From the NCBI RefSeq assembly GCF_001040945.1, contig NZ_CP011930.1, positions 5,427,486-5,491,485 of the forward strand: 64,000 nt of DNA, written 5' to 3'. A model generated the notes under the pieces. It saw only the letters and a program-made list of their open reading frames with translations. It made no database searches and had not been told where the DNA came from. Positions 53,762-61,929 of the stretch are shown in pieces. A program made the translations under genes and the position numbers. This DNA comes from Herbaspirillum seropedicae (GTDB lineage Bacteria > Pseudomonadota > Gammaproteobacteria > Burkholderiales > Burkholderiaceae_D). The stretch's first letter is position 1, and each line of letters opens with the position of its first letter.

Positions 53762-56116
53762 TTACTGCAGATTGAACGAAGCCGTCTTCACCTCCTTGGA
53801 ATCCAGCCCGATCTGCACCTGGAATTCCCCCGGCTCGGCCACGTATTCCAGCTTGGCGTTGTAGAAGGACAGCGCCTTGCGATCAATGCTGAACTGCACC
53901 TGCTTTTCTTCACCCGGCTGCAGCATCACCTTGCGGAAATCCTTCAACTCCTTGACCGGACGCACCACCGAGGCCGCCACGTCGCGCAGATACAGCTGCA
54001 CCACGGTCGCACCTGCCCGGCGGCCCACGTTCTTCACCGTCACGCTGGCCTCTACCTTGCCATCGGCGCTCATGCTCGGCTGCGACAGGCTCACCTCCGA
54101 GAGCTTGAATTCGGTATAGCTCAGGCCGTATCCGAAGGGATACAGCGGACCATTGGGCTCGTCGAAGTACTGCGAGGTGTAGTTGCCCGGCTTGCCTTCG
54201 GTGTAGGGACGACCCACGCGCGGATGGTTGTAGTAGCTGGGGATCTGGCCGACCGAACGCGGGAAGGTGATGGGCAGCTTGCCGGACGGATTGACATCGC
54301 CAAAGAGGATGTCGGCAATCGCATTGCCTCCCTCGGTGCCGGTGTACCAGGTCTCCAGGATGGCCGACGCGTTCTCGCGCGCCCAATTGAGATCCAGCGG
54401 ACGGCCATTCATCAGCACCAGCACCAGCGGCTTGCCGGTGGCCTTCAAGGCCTTGAGCAGGTCCAGCTGGCTCTGCGGCAGCGACAGCGAAGTACGGCTG
54501 GAGGATTCATGCGACATGCCACGCGACTCGCCCACGGCGGCCACGATCACATCGGCATGGCGCGCCGCCTTGACCGCTTCATCGATCATCGCCTTCGGAC
54601 TGCGCTTGTCCTGCACCACTTCCGGATCATCCCAGTTCAGGAAATTGAGGTAATCGACGATGTGCTTGTCTTCGGTGATGTTGGCGCCGCGTGCATAGAC
54701 CAGCTTGCCCTGCCCGCCCAGCGCTGCCTGCAGCCCCTGGCGCAGCGTGATGGTCTGCTTGTCCTTGCCCGCAGCGGACCAGCTGCCCAGCATGTCGATG
54801 TGCGAATCGGCCAGCGGACCGACCAGGGCGATGCGCGCATTCTTCTTCAGTGGCAGCGCGGCATTGCGGTTTTCCAGCAGCACCATGGACTGCTGCGCGA
54901 CCTCGCGCGCATCGCGGCGATGCAGGCGACTGTCGGCGTAGACGTCGGGCGGATCATCGGCCGCGCGGCCGATGCGCACATACGGGTCCTTGAACAGGCC
55001 CAGGTCGTACTTGGCGCCGAGGATGTCGCGCACGGCATTGTCCAGCTCCTGCTGCGAGACCTTGCCCGAGCGCACCAGCTCCGGTAATTGCTTGATGTAG
55101 ACCTGGTCGGCCATGCTCATGTCGGTACCGGCCTTCATCGACAGGCGCGCGGCTTCACTGTCGTTCTGCGCCACGCCGTGATTGACCAGTTCGGTGATGG
55201 CGCCATGATCGGACACGGTCAATCCCTTGAAGCCCCAGTCGCGGCGCAACAGGTCTTGCAGCAGCCAGGTGTTGGAGGTGGCCGGAGCGCCGTTGATGGA
55301 ATTGAGCGCCACCATCACCGCGCCCGCGCCGGCATCGATGGCGGCGCGATACGGCGGCAGGTAGTCGTTGTACATGCGCTGCGGATCCATGTTGACGACG
55401 TTGTAGTCGCGTCCGCCTTCGACGGCGCCATACAGCGCAAAGTGCTTCACGCTGGCCATCACGCGATTGGCGGCGATAGGCTTGGTGTCGCCCTGCAGCG
55501 CGCGTACCGAGACCTCGGCGATGCGCGAGACGAGATAGGGGTCTTCGCCAAAGCCTTCGGAGGTGCGGCCCCAGCGCGGGTCGCGGCTGATGTCCACCAT
55601 CGGCGCGAAGGTCATGTCGATGCTGTCGGCGGCGGCTTCCTCGGCGGAGACGCGCATGGCGCGGGCGACCACGTCCATGTCCCAGCTGGAGGCCAGGCCC
55701 AGGCCGATGGGAAAGGTGGTGCGATGGCCGTGGATGACGTCATAGGCGAAGAACATCGGGATCTTCAAGCGCGAACGCATGGCGCCGTCCTGCAGCGGAC
55801 GGTTCTCGGGACGGGTCACCGAATTGAAGGTGCCGCCCACCCGCCCGGCGGCCAGTTCCTCGGCCAGCTTCTTGGCGGGCATCTCGGGGCCGATGCTGAT
55901 CAGGCGCAATTGTCCGATCTTTTCTTCCAGCGTCATCTGGCGCAACAGGTCGTCGATGAAGGCGGTCTTGTCGCCGAGCAAGGCCGGATTGGCTTGCGCA
56001 TGGGCGGTCGGGCCGGTGAGCACGGCGCTGCAGGCCAGGGCGCACAGGGTGACGGCCAGGGCCAGGCGGGGACGGCGCGTGGGCGCGGCTTGCCGCTTGG
56101 TAAGCTTGTGGGACAC
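53762..56116 (-). CDS. bglX: Periplasmic beta-glucosidase, GH3 (BglX)
   Basis: A 784-residue glycoside hydrolase family 3 enzyme. A Sec signal peptide with cleavage near HAQANP leads to the (beta/alpha)8 domain, with nucleophile Asp in LTVSDHGAI (about 300), and the VMASVKHFALYGA active-site segment. The alpha/beta sandwich follows, then a C-terminal fibronectin-III-like domain. This is the BglX layout; it removes beta-glucosyl residues from oligosaccharides in the periplasm. It is divergent from an opgG-type gene (gap 231 bp), suggesting a shared role with periplasmic glucans. Confidence 0.93.
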   Translation of the reverse strand: MSHKLTKRQAAPTRRPRLALAVTLCALACSAVLTGPTAHAQANPALLGDKTAFIDDLLRQMTLEEKIGQLRLISIGPEMPAKKLAEELAAGRVGGTFNSVTRPENRPLQDGAMRSRLKIPMFFAYDVIHGHRTTFPIGLGLASSWDMDVVARAMRVSAEEAAADSIDMTFAPMVDISRDPRWGRTSEGFGEDPYLVSRIAEVSVRALQGDTKPIAANRVMASVKHFALYGAVEGGRDYNVVNMDPQRMYNDYLPPYRAAIDAGAGAVMVALNSINGAPATSNTWLLQDLLRRDWGFKGLTVSDHGAITELVNHGVAQNDSEAARLSMKAGTDMSMADQVYIKQLPELVRSGKVSQQELDNAVRDILGAKYDLGLFKDPYVRIGRAADDPPDVYADSRLHRRDAREVAQQSMVLLENRNAALPLKKNARIALVGPLADSHIDMLGSWSAAGKDKQTITLRQGLQAALGGQGKLVYARGANITEDKHIVDYLNFLNWDDPEVVQDKRSPKAMIDEAVKAARHADVIVAAVGESRGMSHESSSRTSLSLPQSQLDLLKALKATGKPLVLVLMNGRPLDLNWARENASAILETWYTGTEGGNAIADILFGDVNPSGKLPITFPRSVGQIPSYYNHPRVGRPYTEGKPGNYTSQYFDEPNGPLYPFGYGLSYTEFKLSEVSLSQPSMSADGKVEASVTVKNVGRRAGATVVQLYLRDVAASVVRPVKELKDFRKVMLQPGEEKQVQFSIDRKALSFYNAKLEYVAEPGEFQVQIGLDSKEVKTASFNLQ

Positions 56117-56347
56117 GGGTTTCCTCTCTCTTTTTTAAACTTTGGCGGCAGTCTGCCCTCTACTCTGTGACCTGCACAAGCGGGACAGCAGCCGGGCGGC
56201 GGGAGCACTTATTGCTTGCGTTCTTTGATGCATGGCCAGCCGGACGGTTCGCTATATTATTCTGTTTTGATGCCTGCCGGACACGCAGGCGCATGGCGGC
56301 GCACAGCCCGATGGTGCTGGAATGCCGCATCTTTGTGGAGAAATGCA

Positions 56348-57943
56348 TTGATCAGACATGGATTGACATGGAGTTTCCTGCACAGCGTGATGGTATCGGC
56401 CACGCTGTCGGCTTGCCTGCTGGCCGCCTCGGCGCAGGCGCAGACCAGCCAGGGCTTCGACCTGAACCAGGCCGTGGCGCGCGCCAAGGACCTGGCCGCC
56501 AAACCCTACCAGAAGCCGGTGAGCAATCTCTCACCGACCTTTGCGGCGATGCAGTTCGCCGACTACATGAAGATCCAGCCCAAGAGCGAGAAGTTCGAAT
56601 GGCGCGACCAGAAGACGCCCTTCAAGCTGGCCTTCTATCACCAGGGCATGCAGTTCAACGCGCCGGTGGCGATCCACGAGATCATCGATGGCCGCGTGCA
56701 GGACGTGGGCTACAGCACCGACCGCTTCAACTTCGGTGACCTGAACCTGGCCAAGGACAGCACCGCCCACCTGGGCTATGCGGGCTTCCGCGTGGTCTAT
56801 CCCATCAATCGCGATGACAAGGAAGACGAGGTCATGAGCGTGCTGGGCGCGAGCTATTTCCGCGTGATCGGCAAGGGGCAAGTGTATGGCCTCTCGGCGC
56901 GTGGACTGGCGATCGATACCGCCATGATGAGCGGCGAGGAATTCCCGCACTTCACCGAATTCTGGATCCAGCGCCCGGCGCCGGGCGAGAAGCAGCTGAC
57001 CTTCTATGCGCTGCTGGATTCGCCGCGCGCCACCGGGGCCTACAAGTTCACCCTCACGCCGGGCAAGGACGCCCTGCTCGATGTGCAGGCCCGCGTATTC
57101 CTGCGCGGTGAAGTGGGCCGCCTGGGTATTGCGCCGCTGACCAGCATGTTCCTGTTCGGCCCCAACCAGCAATCCTCGCGCCGCAACTTCCGTCCGGCCA
57201 TCCACGATTCCAATGGCCTGGCCATCCATACCGGCAACGGCGAATGGCTGTGGCGGCCGTTGAACGATCCGCAGAATGTGGAAGTGAGTTCCTTCGAAGT
57301 CAGCAATCCACGCGGCTTTGGCCTGTTGCAGCGTGGTCGCGAATTCTCCGCCTATGAAGACCTGAAGGACCGCTACGACCTGCGCCCCTCCGCCTGGATC
57401 GAACCCAAGGGCGACTGGGGCAAGGGAGCCGTGCAGCTGGTCGAGATTCCGACCGCCGACGAGACCAACGACAACATCGTGGCCTACTGGCTGCCTGCAC
57501 AACTGCCCGCGCGCGGCACGCCGCTGGCCTATGACTATCGCATCCACTGGACCATGGACGAGCCGGCCATCCTCAACAATGAAGTGGGCTGGGTCAAGCA
57601 GACCTTCCATACCGATGGCGAGCTCACGCAAGCCAACCTGATCCGCGCCTTCGATGGCACCACGGCGCTGCTGGTGGACTTCACGGGGGGCCCGCTGGGC
57701 GCGCTGCCGGCGGGCACGCCGGTGCAGCCGCAGGTGAGCGTGTCCAACAATGGCGAACTCATCGATGTGCAACTGCAGCCCAATCCGGCCATCAATGGCT
57801 GGCGGCTGACGCTGCGGGTGAAGATCCGCAATGTGGCGCAGGCGGTGGAGTTGCGCGCCGCGCTGAGCGCCAATGGCAAGCCGCTGACCGAGACGTGGAG
57901 CTATCAGCTGCCGCCGCGTTCGGATGTGCAGCGGACGTTCTGA
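56348..57943 (+). CDS. opgG: Periplasmic glucan biosynthesis protein, OpgG/OpgD family
   Basis: A 531-residue protein of the MdoG family needed for osmoregulated periplasmic glucans. The proposed start is TTG at 56348, preceded by GTGGAG with 7-base spacing; this gives a signal peptide starting [20 protein letters not shown] and ending near AASAQAQ. ATG at 56390 is an alternative. The body has [23 protein letters not shown] and [13 protein letters not shown], hallmarks of OpgG/OpgD. The usual partner glycosyltransferase gene opgH is not adjacent. The G versus D assignment is not certain. Confidence 0.83.
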   Translation: MIRHGLTWSFLHSVMVSATLSACLLAASAQAQTSQGFDLNQAVARAKDLAAKPYQKPVSNLSPTFAAMQFADYMKIQPKSEKFEWRDQKTPFKLAFYHQGMQFNAPVAIHEIIDGRVQDVGYSTDRFNFGDLNLAKDSTAHLGYAGFRVVYPINRDDKEDEVMSVLGASYFRVIGKGQVYGLSARGLAIDTAMMSGEEFPHFTEFWIQRPAPGEKQLTFYALLDSPRATGAYKFTLTPGKDALLDVQARVFLRGEVGRLGIAPLTSMFLFGPNQQSSRRNFRPAIHDSNGLAIHTGNGEWLWRPLNDPQNVEVSSFEVSNPRGFGLLQRGREFSAYEDLKDRYDLRPSAWIEPKGDWGKGAVQLVEIPTADETNDNIVAYWLPAQLPARGTPLAYDYRIHWTMDEPAILNNEVGWVKQTFHTDGELTQANLIRAFDGTTALLVDFTGGPLGALPAGTPVQPQVSVSNNGELIDVQLQPNPAINGWRLTLRVKIRNVAQAVELRAALSANGKPLTETWSYQLPPRSDVQRTF

Positions 57944-57960
57944 TACCGTGCCACGCCGGC

Positions 57961-58072
57961 CCGCTCAGACTGAGTAGCGGCATGGCGGCGTAGCGAAGGC
58001 GCAAGGCGCAATTACGTTCAAGCTTCATGCGCCTTCGATACGGCCCTGAAAGGGCCTACTCAGGTCGAGCGG
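57961..58072. repeat. REP-like cruciform element (copy 2)
   Basis: A degenerate copy of the element at 53615-53734. Outer arms CCGCTCAGACTGAGTAG (57961-57977) and CTACTCAGGTCGAGCGG (58056-58072) pair with a few mismatches. GTAGCGAAGGC and GCCTTCGATAC form the inner arms, and a GGCCCT-GAA-AGGGCC side hairpin is preserved. It lies directly after opgG. With copy 1 it brackets bglX and opgG. Confidence 0.75.
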
Positions 58073-58080
58073 TAGGATGA

Positions 58081-58124
58081 GTGCTCAATAAGTACTCAAT
58101 AAGTACTCAATAAGTACTCAATGA
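58081..58124. repeat. Four 11-bp tandem repeats
   Basis: GTGCTCAATAA, GTACTCAATAA, GTACTCAATAA and GTACTCAATGA occupy 58081-58124 head to tail. The period of 11 bp is close to one helical turn, and each junction holds the palindrome AGTACT or a variant. No coding potential. Confidence 0.85.
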
Positions 58125-58170
58125 GTATTCGGAGAAGATCGTTATTCTATAAATTATTTATATCAATAAA

Positions 58171-58202
58171 AAATGGGCTGCTCCGAATCGGGCAGCCCAT
58201 TT
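58171..58202 (-). terminator. parB terminator
   Basis: AAATGGGCTGC (58171-58181) pairs with GCAGCCCATTT (58192-58202). The A-run before the left arm (from 58168) gives a T-tract on the minus strand, 24 bases past the parB stop codon. Confidence 0.85.
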
Positions 58203-58226
58203 GCTTTGGTGCATAGGATGGGGCGA

Positions 58227-59141
58227 TCAGCTCTCCACCGACTCCCCGCGCAAACGGGTGATGACGCCATCGAGCGCATCGAGGTCGTTGAAGCTGATGA
58301 TCAGCTGGCCCTTGTTGCGTGCGCCGGTCTTGATGTTCACCTGGGTGGCCAGCAGATCCGACAGTTCTTCTTCCAGGCGGGCGATGTCGCGGGATTTTTC
58401 CTTTCCTTCGCGCGGCTTGGCGGCCTGCTCGGCGGAGGCGCGGGTGACCAGCTTCTCGGCGTCGCGCACCGACATGCGCTTGGCCACGATCTGGTTGGCC
58501 AGCTGGATCTGGGTGGCCGAATCGACCACCAACAGCGCGCGGGCGTGGCCCATGTCGATATCGCCGGCCATGAGCATGGTCTGCACCGGCTTGGCCAGGT
58601 TGAGCAGGCGCAGCAGGTTGGACACCGCACTGCGCGAACGGCCCACGGCAATGGCGGCCTGCTCGTGGGTGAAGGCGAAATCGGTGATGAGGCGATGAAT
58701 GCCCTGGGCTTCTTCGAGGGGATTGAGATCCTCGCGCTGCATGTTCTCGATCAGCGCCATGGCCGCCGTGGTCTGGTCGTCCACGTTCCTGACCAGCACC
58801 GGCACCTCGGTCAGGCCGGCGATCTTGGCGGCGCGGAAGCGGCGCTCGCCGGCGATGATCTCGTAGGTATCGCGGCCATTCTTCTGGCCGATGGCGCGGA
58901 TCAGGATGGGCTGCAGCAGGCCCTGCTCCTTGATCGAAGCGGCCAGTTCATTGAGCGCGCCCTCGTCCATGCGGGTACGCGGCTGATACTTGCCGGCCTG
59001 CAGTTCGGTGACCGGCATGACCGTGGGCAGGCCCTGGGCAGCGGCCTGCGCCTGGGCTTCTTCGGTGATGTCGGATGAACCGCCCAGGAGCGCGTCCAGT
59101 CCGCGTCCCAGACCCTTGGATTTTTTCGGTAGAGTTGCCAT
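58227..59141 (-). CDS. parB: Chromosome-partitioning protein ParB
   Basis: A 304-residue CTPase and parS-binding protein. The N-terminal basic GLGRGLDALLG, the ParB-type EIIAGERRFRA motif (around residue 97), a helix-turn-helix (FTHEQAAIAVGRSRSAVSN), and a C-terminal dimerisation domain are present. It loads at parS, slides as a clamp and separates replicated origins with ParA. The start is taken at MATLPKKS (59141). Read after parA with a 64-bp spacer containing short repeats. Confidence 0.96.
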   Translation of the reverse strand: MATLPKKSKGLGRGLDALLGGSSDITEEAQAQAAAQGLPTVMPVTELQAGKYQPRTRMDEGALNELAASIKEQGLLQPILIRAIGQKNGRDTYEIIAGERRFRAAKIAGLTEVPVLVRNVDDQTTAAMALIENMQREDLNPLEEAQGIHRLITDFAFTHEQAAIAVGRSRSAVSNLLRLLNLAKPVQTMLMAGDIDMGHARALLVVDSATQIQLANQIVAKRMSVRDAEKLVTRASAEQAAKPREGKEKSRDIARLEEELSDLLATQVNIKTGARNKGQLIISFNDLDALDGVITRLRGESVES

Positions 59142-59168
59142 GCGATTGCCTGATGAAAACGATGCGTG

Positions 59169-59204
59169 ATTACAGCGCGAGTGATAGCGCGGGTTATAGC
59201 GCGA
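59169..59204. repeat. 12-bp repeats in the parA-parB spacer
   Basis: Three units of 12 bp, ATTACAGCGCGA, GTGATAGCGCGG and GTTATAGCGCGA, occupy 59169-59204, and a partial fourth (ATTACAG) runs into the parA stop codon. The shared core is AGCGCG. Function not known. Confidence 0.6.
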
Positions 59205-59205
59205 A

Positions 59206-59976
59206 TTACAGTGTCTTGATGCGCTCGACCATTTCCGCGCCGAACGCGATATAGGCCTGCGCACCCTTGGAAGCCGGATCGAAGGTCACGCCCGGCAGTC
59301 CGTACGAAGGCGCTTCGGCCAACCGCACATTGCGCGGGATGACGGTCTTGAAGACCTTGTCGCCGAAGTGCTGTTCCAGCTGATCCGAGACCTGTTGCGA
59401 CAGGGTCATGCGCGGATCGAACATCACACGCAAGAGGCCAATGACCTTCAGTTCCGGATTGAGCTTGGCATGCACCTTCTTGATGGTGTTGACCAGGTCC
59501 GACAGCCCTTCCAGTGCATAGTATTCGCACTGCATCGGGATGATGACCCCATGCGCCGAACACAGACCATTGAGGGTCAGCATGGACAGCGCCGGCGGGC
59601 AGTCGATGAGGATGAAGTCATAGTCGTCGGCGACCTGGGCGAAGGCGTTCTTCAGGCGTGCTTCGCGCTGTTCCAGTTCGACCATTTCCACTTCGGCGCC
59701 AGCCAGCTCGCGGTTGGCGGGCAGCACGTCGAAACCGCCGGCTTCGGAACGCTTGCGCACGGCGCGGATGTCGGACATGCCCAGCAGCACTTCATAGATG
59801 GAGGCTTCCAGGGTCGCCTTGTTCACGCCAGAACCCATGGTGGCGTTGCCCTGGGGGTCGAGGTCGGCCAGCAGCACACGCTGGTTCAGCTGCGCCAGGC
59901 CAGCGGCGAGATTGACCGCGGTAGTGGTCTTGCCTACGCCACCTTTCTGGTTGGCGACACAAAATATTTTTGCCAT
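59206..59976 (-). CDS. parA: Chromosome-partitioning ATPase ParA (Soj)
   Basis: A 256-residue deviant Walker-A ATPase. NQKGGVGKTTTAVNLA holds the P-loop (residues 9-16, with the signature Lys), FILIDCPPALS is Walker B and LRVMFDPRM follows. It is short, without the N-terminal helix-turn-helix of plasmid ParA, so it is the chromosomal type. It partners ParB, and the pair moves origin regions apart. It lies between lysE and parB on the same strand. Confidence 0.97.
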   Translation of the reverse strand: MAKIFCVANQKGGVGKTTTAVNLAAGLAQLNQRVLLADLDPQGNATMGSGVNKATLEASIYEVLLGMSDIRAVRKRSEAGGFDVLPANRELAGAEVEMVELEQREARLKNAFAQVADDYDFILIDCPPALSMLTLNGLCSAHGVIIPMQCEYYALEGLSDLVNTIKKVHAKLNPELKVIGLLRVMFDPRMTLSQQVSDQLEQHFGDKVFKTVIPRNVRLAEAPSYGLPGVTFDPASKGAQAYIAFGAEMVERIKTL

Positions 59977-59994
59977 ATCTTTGTTATGTGAGCG

Positions 59995-60627
59995 TTATTG
60001 CGTGGTCAACTTGATGCCGAAACCGATCAGGAACACCCCTGCCGCACGCGAGGCCAGCCGGGCGATGGTGCGATTGCGGGCCATGCGGCGGGCGGCGGCA
60101 TTGCCGACCATGACCAGCACGCTGCCATAGAGGAAGGTGCAGCAACTGATCACCGCGCCCATCGTGATGAAGGTCAGCGCGCCTTGTTGCGTGGCGGGAT
60201 CCAGGAACAGCGGGAAGAACGCCATGTAAAACACGATGGCTTTCGGGTTGAACAAAGTGACCAGAAAGCCGCGCCGGAATTCTGCGGCGTTGGAAAAGGG
60301 TACGACTGTACCACCGCCCTCGCCTCTTGCAAACAACAGACGCGCACCGAGGTAGGCCAGATACGCCGCCCCCAGGTACTGCAGACCATGGAACAGCAAG
60401 GGATTGGCATGCAACAGCGCGGCCACGCCGGCGGCGGCCAGGAACATGAGCACGACGTCGCCCAGCATCAGCCCGGCCTGCGCCGCAAAGCCCCCGCGCA
60501 CGCCGCCCTTGGCCGCGCAGGTGAGCACGCAGAAAGTGCCGGGGCCGGGCAGCAGCAGGAACACCATGGTGGCGGCGATGAGTTGCCAGATATCGGTGAT
60601 GCCGAGGGAATGAAACAGCGCCTGCAT
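59995..60627 (-). CDS. LysE/RhtB-family amino-acid exporter
   Basis: A 210-residue inner-membrane protein with six helices. GPGTFCVLTCAAKGGVRGGF and FLVTLFNPKAIVFYMAFFPLFLDP are the family hallmarks. It exports amino acids such as homoserine, threonine or lysine, but the substrate cannot be read. It starts 51 bp after the lipocalin stop codon and precedes parA by 18 bp. In relatives rsmG is normally followed directly by parA, so lysE is an insertion in the locus. Confidence 0.86.
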   Translation of the reverse strand: MQALFHSLGITDIWQLIAATMVFLLLPGPGTFCVLTCAAKGGVRGGFAAQAGLMLGDVVLMFLAAAGVAALLHANPLLFHGLQYLGAAYLAYLGARLLFARGEGGGTVVPFSNAAEFRRGFLVTLFNPKAIVFYMAFFPLFLDPATQQGALTFITMGAVISCCTFLYGSVLVMVGNAAARRMARNRTIARLASRAAGVFLIGFGIKLTTQ

Positions 60628-60678
60628 GATGCCGCCTCCTGTGTGCGCAAGGGCCCGGGCGGGGCCGCTGGGGTGTGC

Positions 60679-61215
60679 TTAGGGCTTGCTCTTGACCACG
60701 CGCGAGGTGTCGAAGCCTTGCTTGGTGGCGTTGTTGAGCGCGTTCTCGTACTGCTCGTCGCTGATGGTGGGGGTGCGCGAGAGTATCCAGAGATATTCAC
60801 GCGAGGGGCTGCCCACGGTGGCCAGGGTGTATTGCGGGTCCAGATCCATAATCCAGTAGTCGCCCCAGACCATCGGAATCCACGACAGCCAGGCCGGTGC
60901 GAAGCGCACTTCCAGCTTGCTGTTGTTGCTGCCGGCCACCACCCGCGCCACGCCCTTGGCCTCGTCCACGCCATCGGCAGTGCGGCAGCGGTTGGTGACA
61001 TCGATCATGCCATCCTCGCGCGGCGCGTAGTCGGCGCTGGTGCTGGAGAGGCATTTCTTCTGGAAGCTGTTGGGGATCTTGGCGATCTCATACCACTTGC
61101 CGGCGTAGCGCTTCAGATCCACCGAGGGGACGGTCTTGACCTCCTGCGCGCTGGCCGCACCACCGACTGCCAGCAAGACCATGGCGGCCACCAGGGCCTG
61201 TTTGAGTTTGTTCAT
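60679..61215 (-). CDS. Lipocalin family protein (Blc-like), secreted
   Basis: A 178-residue lipocalin. A signal peptide ends near ASAQEV. The GxW motif is at 39-41 (YAGKWYEIAKIPNSFQKKC), and the C-terminal YLWILSRTPTISDEQY is typical of Blc. It has no lipobox Cys at the cleavage site, so it is soluble in the periplasm rather than anchored as in E. coli Blc. Its ATG overlaps the rsmG stop by one base, so the two are translationally coupled. Confidence 0.88.
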   Translation of the reverse strand: MNKLKQALVAAMVLLAVGGAASAQEVKTVPSVDLKRYAGKWYEIAKIPNSFQKKCLSSTSADYAPREDGMIDVTNRCRTADGVDEAKGVARVVAGSNNSKLEVRFAPAWLSWIPMVWGDYWIMDLDPQYTLATVGSPSREYLWILSRTPTISDEQYENALNNATKQGFDTSRVVKSKP

Positions 61216-61877
61216 CAGGTCGTTCTTTCCATGAAGATGAGATGCCGTTCGGCATCCAGGCCCGGCACCTGCAAGGGCTGCACCTGCTGCACGGCCCAGC
61301 CCGGCGGCAACCGGTCGATTTCCTCTTGCGGCAGCACCCCCTTGAGGGCGATGTACTTGCCGCCTTGCTGCAACAGGTGGTTCGACCATGTGACGAAGTC
61401 CTTCAGTTCCGCAAAGGCGCGTGAAGTGATGACATCGTATTGTTGCTCGATGGGCAACTGTTCGACACGGGCATGCACGACCGTGACATTGCCCAGCTGC
61501 AATTGCGCCTTGACCTGATTGAGGAAGGCCGTCTTCTTCTGCACCGTATCGACCAGGGTGATCTTCATCTGCGGCTGCGCCTGGGCCGCCCAGATGGCCA
61601 GCACGATACCCGGCAGGCCGCCGCCCGCGCCCACGTCCAGCACACGCTGCGCACCGGTGAAGGCGGACACGGCCGAGAGCGAATCGAGCAGGTGGTGCGT
61701 CACCATCTGCGCCGGGTCACGCAAGGCCGTCAGGTTGTAGACCTTGTTCCACTTGGCCAGCAAGGCCTGGTAGGCCATCAGCTTGTCGAGCTGGGCGTCG
61801 GAGAGCGTCAGGCCCATGGCCGTGGCGCCCTCCTTCAGGGTGCGGGTCAGGTGGTTCAGGTCTGCAGTGTTGCTCAT
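61215..61877 (-). CDS. rsmG: 16S rRNA (guanine-527-N7) methyltransferase
   Basis: A 220-residue SAM-dependent enzyme (formerly GidB). The SAM loop [18 protein letters not shown] is at about 80-97, and [13 protein letters not shown] motif [12 protein letters not shown] is near 147. It methylates G527 in 16S rRNA. It follows mnmG by 52 bp and overlaps the lipocalin gene by one base. Confidence 0.95.
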   Translation of the reverse strand: MSNTADLNHLTRTLKEGATAMGLTLSDAQLDKLMAYQALLAKWNKVYNLTALRDPAQMVTHHLLDSLSAVSAFTGAQRVLDVGAGGGLPGIVLAIWAAQAQPQMKITLVDTVQKKTAFLNQVKAQLQLGNVTVVHARVEQLPIEQQYDVITSRAFAELKDFVTWSNHLLQQGGKYIALKGVLPQEEIDRLPPGWAVQQVQPLQVPGLDAERHLIFMERTT

Positions 61878-61929
61878 CCGTGATGCCTTGGTATTGATCT
61901 GGTTCGGGAAGGGTGTCCGGCTTTTTTCT

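Noticed and set aside
58081..58124. CRISPR-like array
   Set aside because: The units are head to tail at 11 bp with no spacers, so this is a simple tandem repeat.
53515..58202. Composite transposon around bglX/opgG
   Set aside because: There is no transposase gene and no target-site duplication; the flanking elements are too short for insertion sequences and look like REP palindromes.
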